6,264 nucleotides of DNA. Source: an uncultured Cloacibacillus sp. (GTDB taxonomy: Bacteria > Synergistota > Synergistia > Synergistales > Synergistaceae). The notes under the pieces were generated by a model. It was not told where the DNA came from and did not search any database. It saw only the letters and a program-made list of their open reading frames with translations. Positions 5,528 through 6,264 of the stretch are shown one piece after another. How positions within the stretch are numbered: the first letter of the stretch is position 1; each line of letters begins with the position of its first letter. The position numbers and the translations under genes are program-made. The stretch spans positions 1 to 6,264 of the forward strand of contig UQVV01000113.1 in assembly GCA_900544635.1 (NCBI GenBank), read 5' to 3'.

Positions 5528-6193
5528 ATGGCATCAAAGCATCAGACTGTAAAACTCGAATTCGCGAAGAGAGAGGGGACGGGCAAAGGCACCTGCCGCA
5601 AGCTCCGCTCCAAGGATCAGCTTCCCGTCGTCCTTTACGGTCCCGAATATAAGAACGGACTCGCCGGCGTCATCTCCGCGAGAGCCGTAGCGCCCGTGGC
5701 GAACAGCGCCCACAGAGAGACGACGCTCATCGAGCTCGACTTCGCCGACGGCGGCAGCGCGACCGCCCTTATCCGCGACGTACAGCGCCACCCGCTCACC
5801 CGCCGCGTAATCCACATCGACTTCTATCAGGTCCTCAAGGGACACATGATCAAGGTCGAGGTTCCTATCCGCGTCATCAACGAAGAGCTCTGCAAGGGCA
5901 TCAAGGACGACGGCGGAGTCCTCGTCTACGGCGAGCGCGCCATCCTCGTCGAGGTCCAGCCGAGCGACATCCCCGAGGAAATCGTATTCGACGCCCAGGC
6001 CCTTGAGGTCGGCTCCGAAGTATTCGTCAAAGACCTCGCCCTTCCCGAGGGCGTAACCGCCGTCACCGACGCCGACCTGCTCGTCCTCCACGTCGAGCAG
6101 CCGAAGGAAGAGGCTGAGGCGGCTCCGGCTGAGACCGAGGAGAACACCGAAGTCGAAGTCGTGGCGAAGGGGAAGGCCGCGAAGGAAGAATAA
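5528..6193 (+). CDS. rplY: 50S ribosomal protein L25, long (TL5/Ctc) form
   Basis: L25 binds 5S rRNA in the large ribosomal subunit. The protein has 221 residues, the long form known as TL5 or Ctc, rather than the 94 residues of E. coli L25. The N-terminal 5S-binding domain (about 6-95) contains TGKGTCRKLRSKDQLPVVLYG (18-38), the turn typical of the family, and RDVQRHPLTRRVIHIDFYQV (83-102). The C-terminal beta domain (about 103-192) includes VEVPIRVINEELCKGIKDDGG and ends VTDADLLVLHVEQP. An acidic, Ala- and Glu-rich tail follows (about 193-221), probably disordered, with a short basic KGKAAK near the end. In B. subtilis the Ctc homologue is stress-induced, but nothing in this sequence shows stress control. 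It is the last gene of the tRNA-glmU-prs-rplY set seen here; pth often follows in related loci but does not start inside the window. Confidence 0.97.
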   Translation: MASKHQTVKLEFAKREGTGKGTCRKLRSKDQLPVVLYGPEYKNGLAGVISARAVAPVANSAHRETTLIELDFADGGSATALIRDVQRHPLTRRVIHIDFYQVLKGHMIKVEVPIRVINEELCKGIKDDGGVLVYGERAILVEVQPSDIPEEIVFDAQALEVGSEVFVKDLALPEGVTAVTDADLLVLHVEQPKEEAEAAPAETEENTEVEVVAKGKAAKEE

Positions 6194-6264
6194 CCCAGAC
6201 CTCTTCCGTTTGACCGTTTTCTGCGGCCCGGCTGCGCCCGTCCTGCGCGGCGGAAGTTTGCGCC

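Noticed and set aside
4722..5537. 271-codon minus-strand frame opposite prs
   Set aside because: It is the antisense of a fully recognised prs gene, and its Val-, Asp- and Arg-rich composition is that of a shadow frame.
6194..6264. Possible terminator or start of the next gene after rplY
   Set aside because: CTTCCG (6203-6208) and CGGAAG (6251-6256) could pair but are 42 bases apart with no T run after them, and no ATG or GTG with a ribosome binding site occurs before the window ends.

Overview
The window looks like chromosomal core sequence from a GC-rich, probably anaerobic Gram-negative bacterium. A member of the Synergistota is my best guess. The guess rests on the gene set (PerR-like Fur protein, tRNA-Gln, glmU, prs, long-form L25), on heavy use of ATA for Ile in GC-rich genes, and on a small CPBP-type intramembrane protease of the kind that sorts proteins in that phylum. 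It is inference from memory of these families, not a database result.

Two gene sets diverge from a roughly 210-bp AT-rich control region (2713-2923). Leftward (minus strand) run four genes: a PerR-like Fur-family repressor (2712-2287), a CPBP glutamic-type intramembrane protease (2276-1743), an exported protein of unknown function (1708-611) and a small conserved protein of unknown function (560-156). The first two are 10 nt apart and the third follows after 34 nt. A strong terminator overlaps the end of the third gene, so the fourth is probably expressed at a lower level by read-through or from a promoter I cannot see. A second hairpin terminator (103-137) closes the leftward set. The repressor gene has exact TTGACA and TATAAT hexamers, and a near-perfect Per box lies on its -10 element, so it very likely represses itself.

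Rightward run tRNA-Gln(UUG) (2924-2999) with its own promoter, then glmU (3049-4461), prs (4503-5474) and the L25/Ctc ribosomal protein gene (5528-6193). Gaps between the protein genes are 41 and 53 nt, with strong ribosome binding sites before prs and rplY and no convincing terminator between them, so tRNA-glmU-prs-rplY probably forms one transcript. GlmU makes UDP-GlcNAc for peptidoglycan and lipid A, Prs makes PRPP for nucleotides, His and Trp, and L25 binds 5S rRNA: a growth and housekeeping operon. Ile codon choice shifts sharply along it, from mostly ATA in glmU to only ATC in rplY.

The first 102 bases carry two consecutive hairpins and no identifiable gene. The last 71 bases, after rplY, hold no recognisable gene start. 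I see no CRISPR array, insertion sequence, phage gene or clearly new system. The least explained parts are the PerR-protease-exported protein cluster and the hairpins at the left edge.
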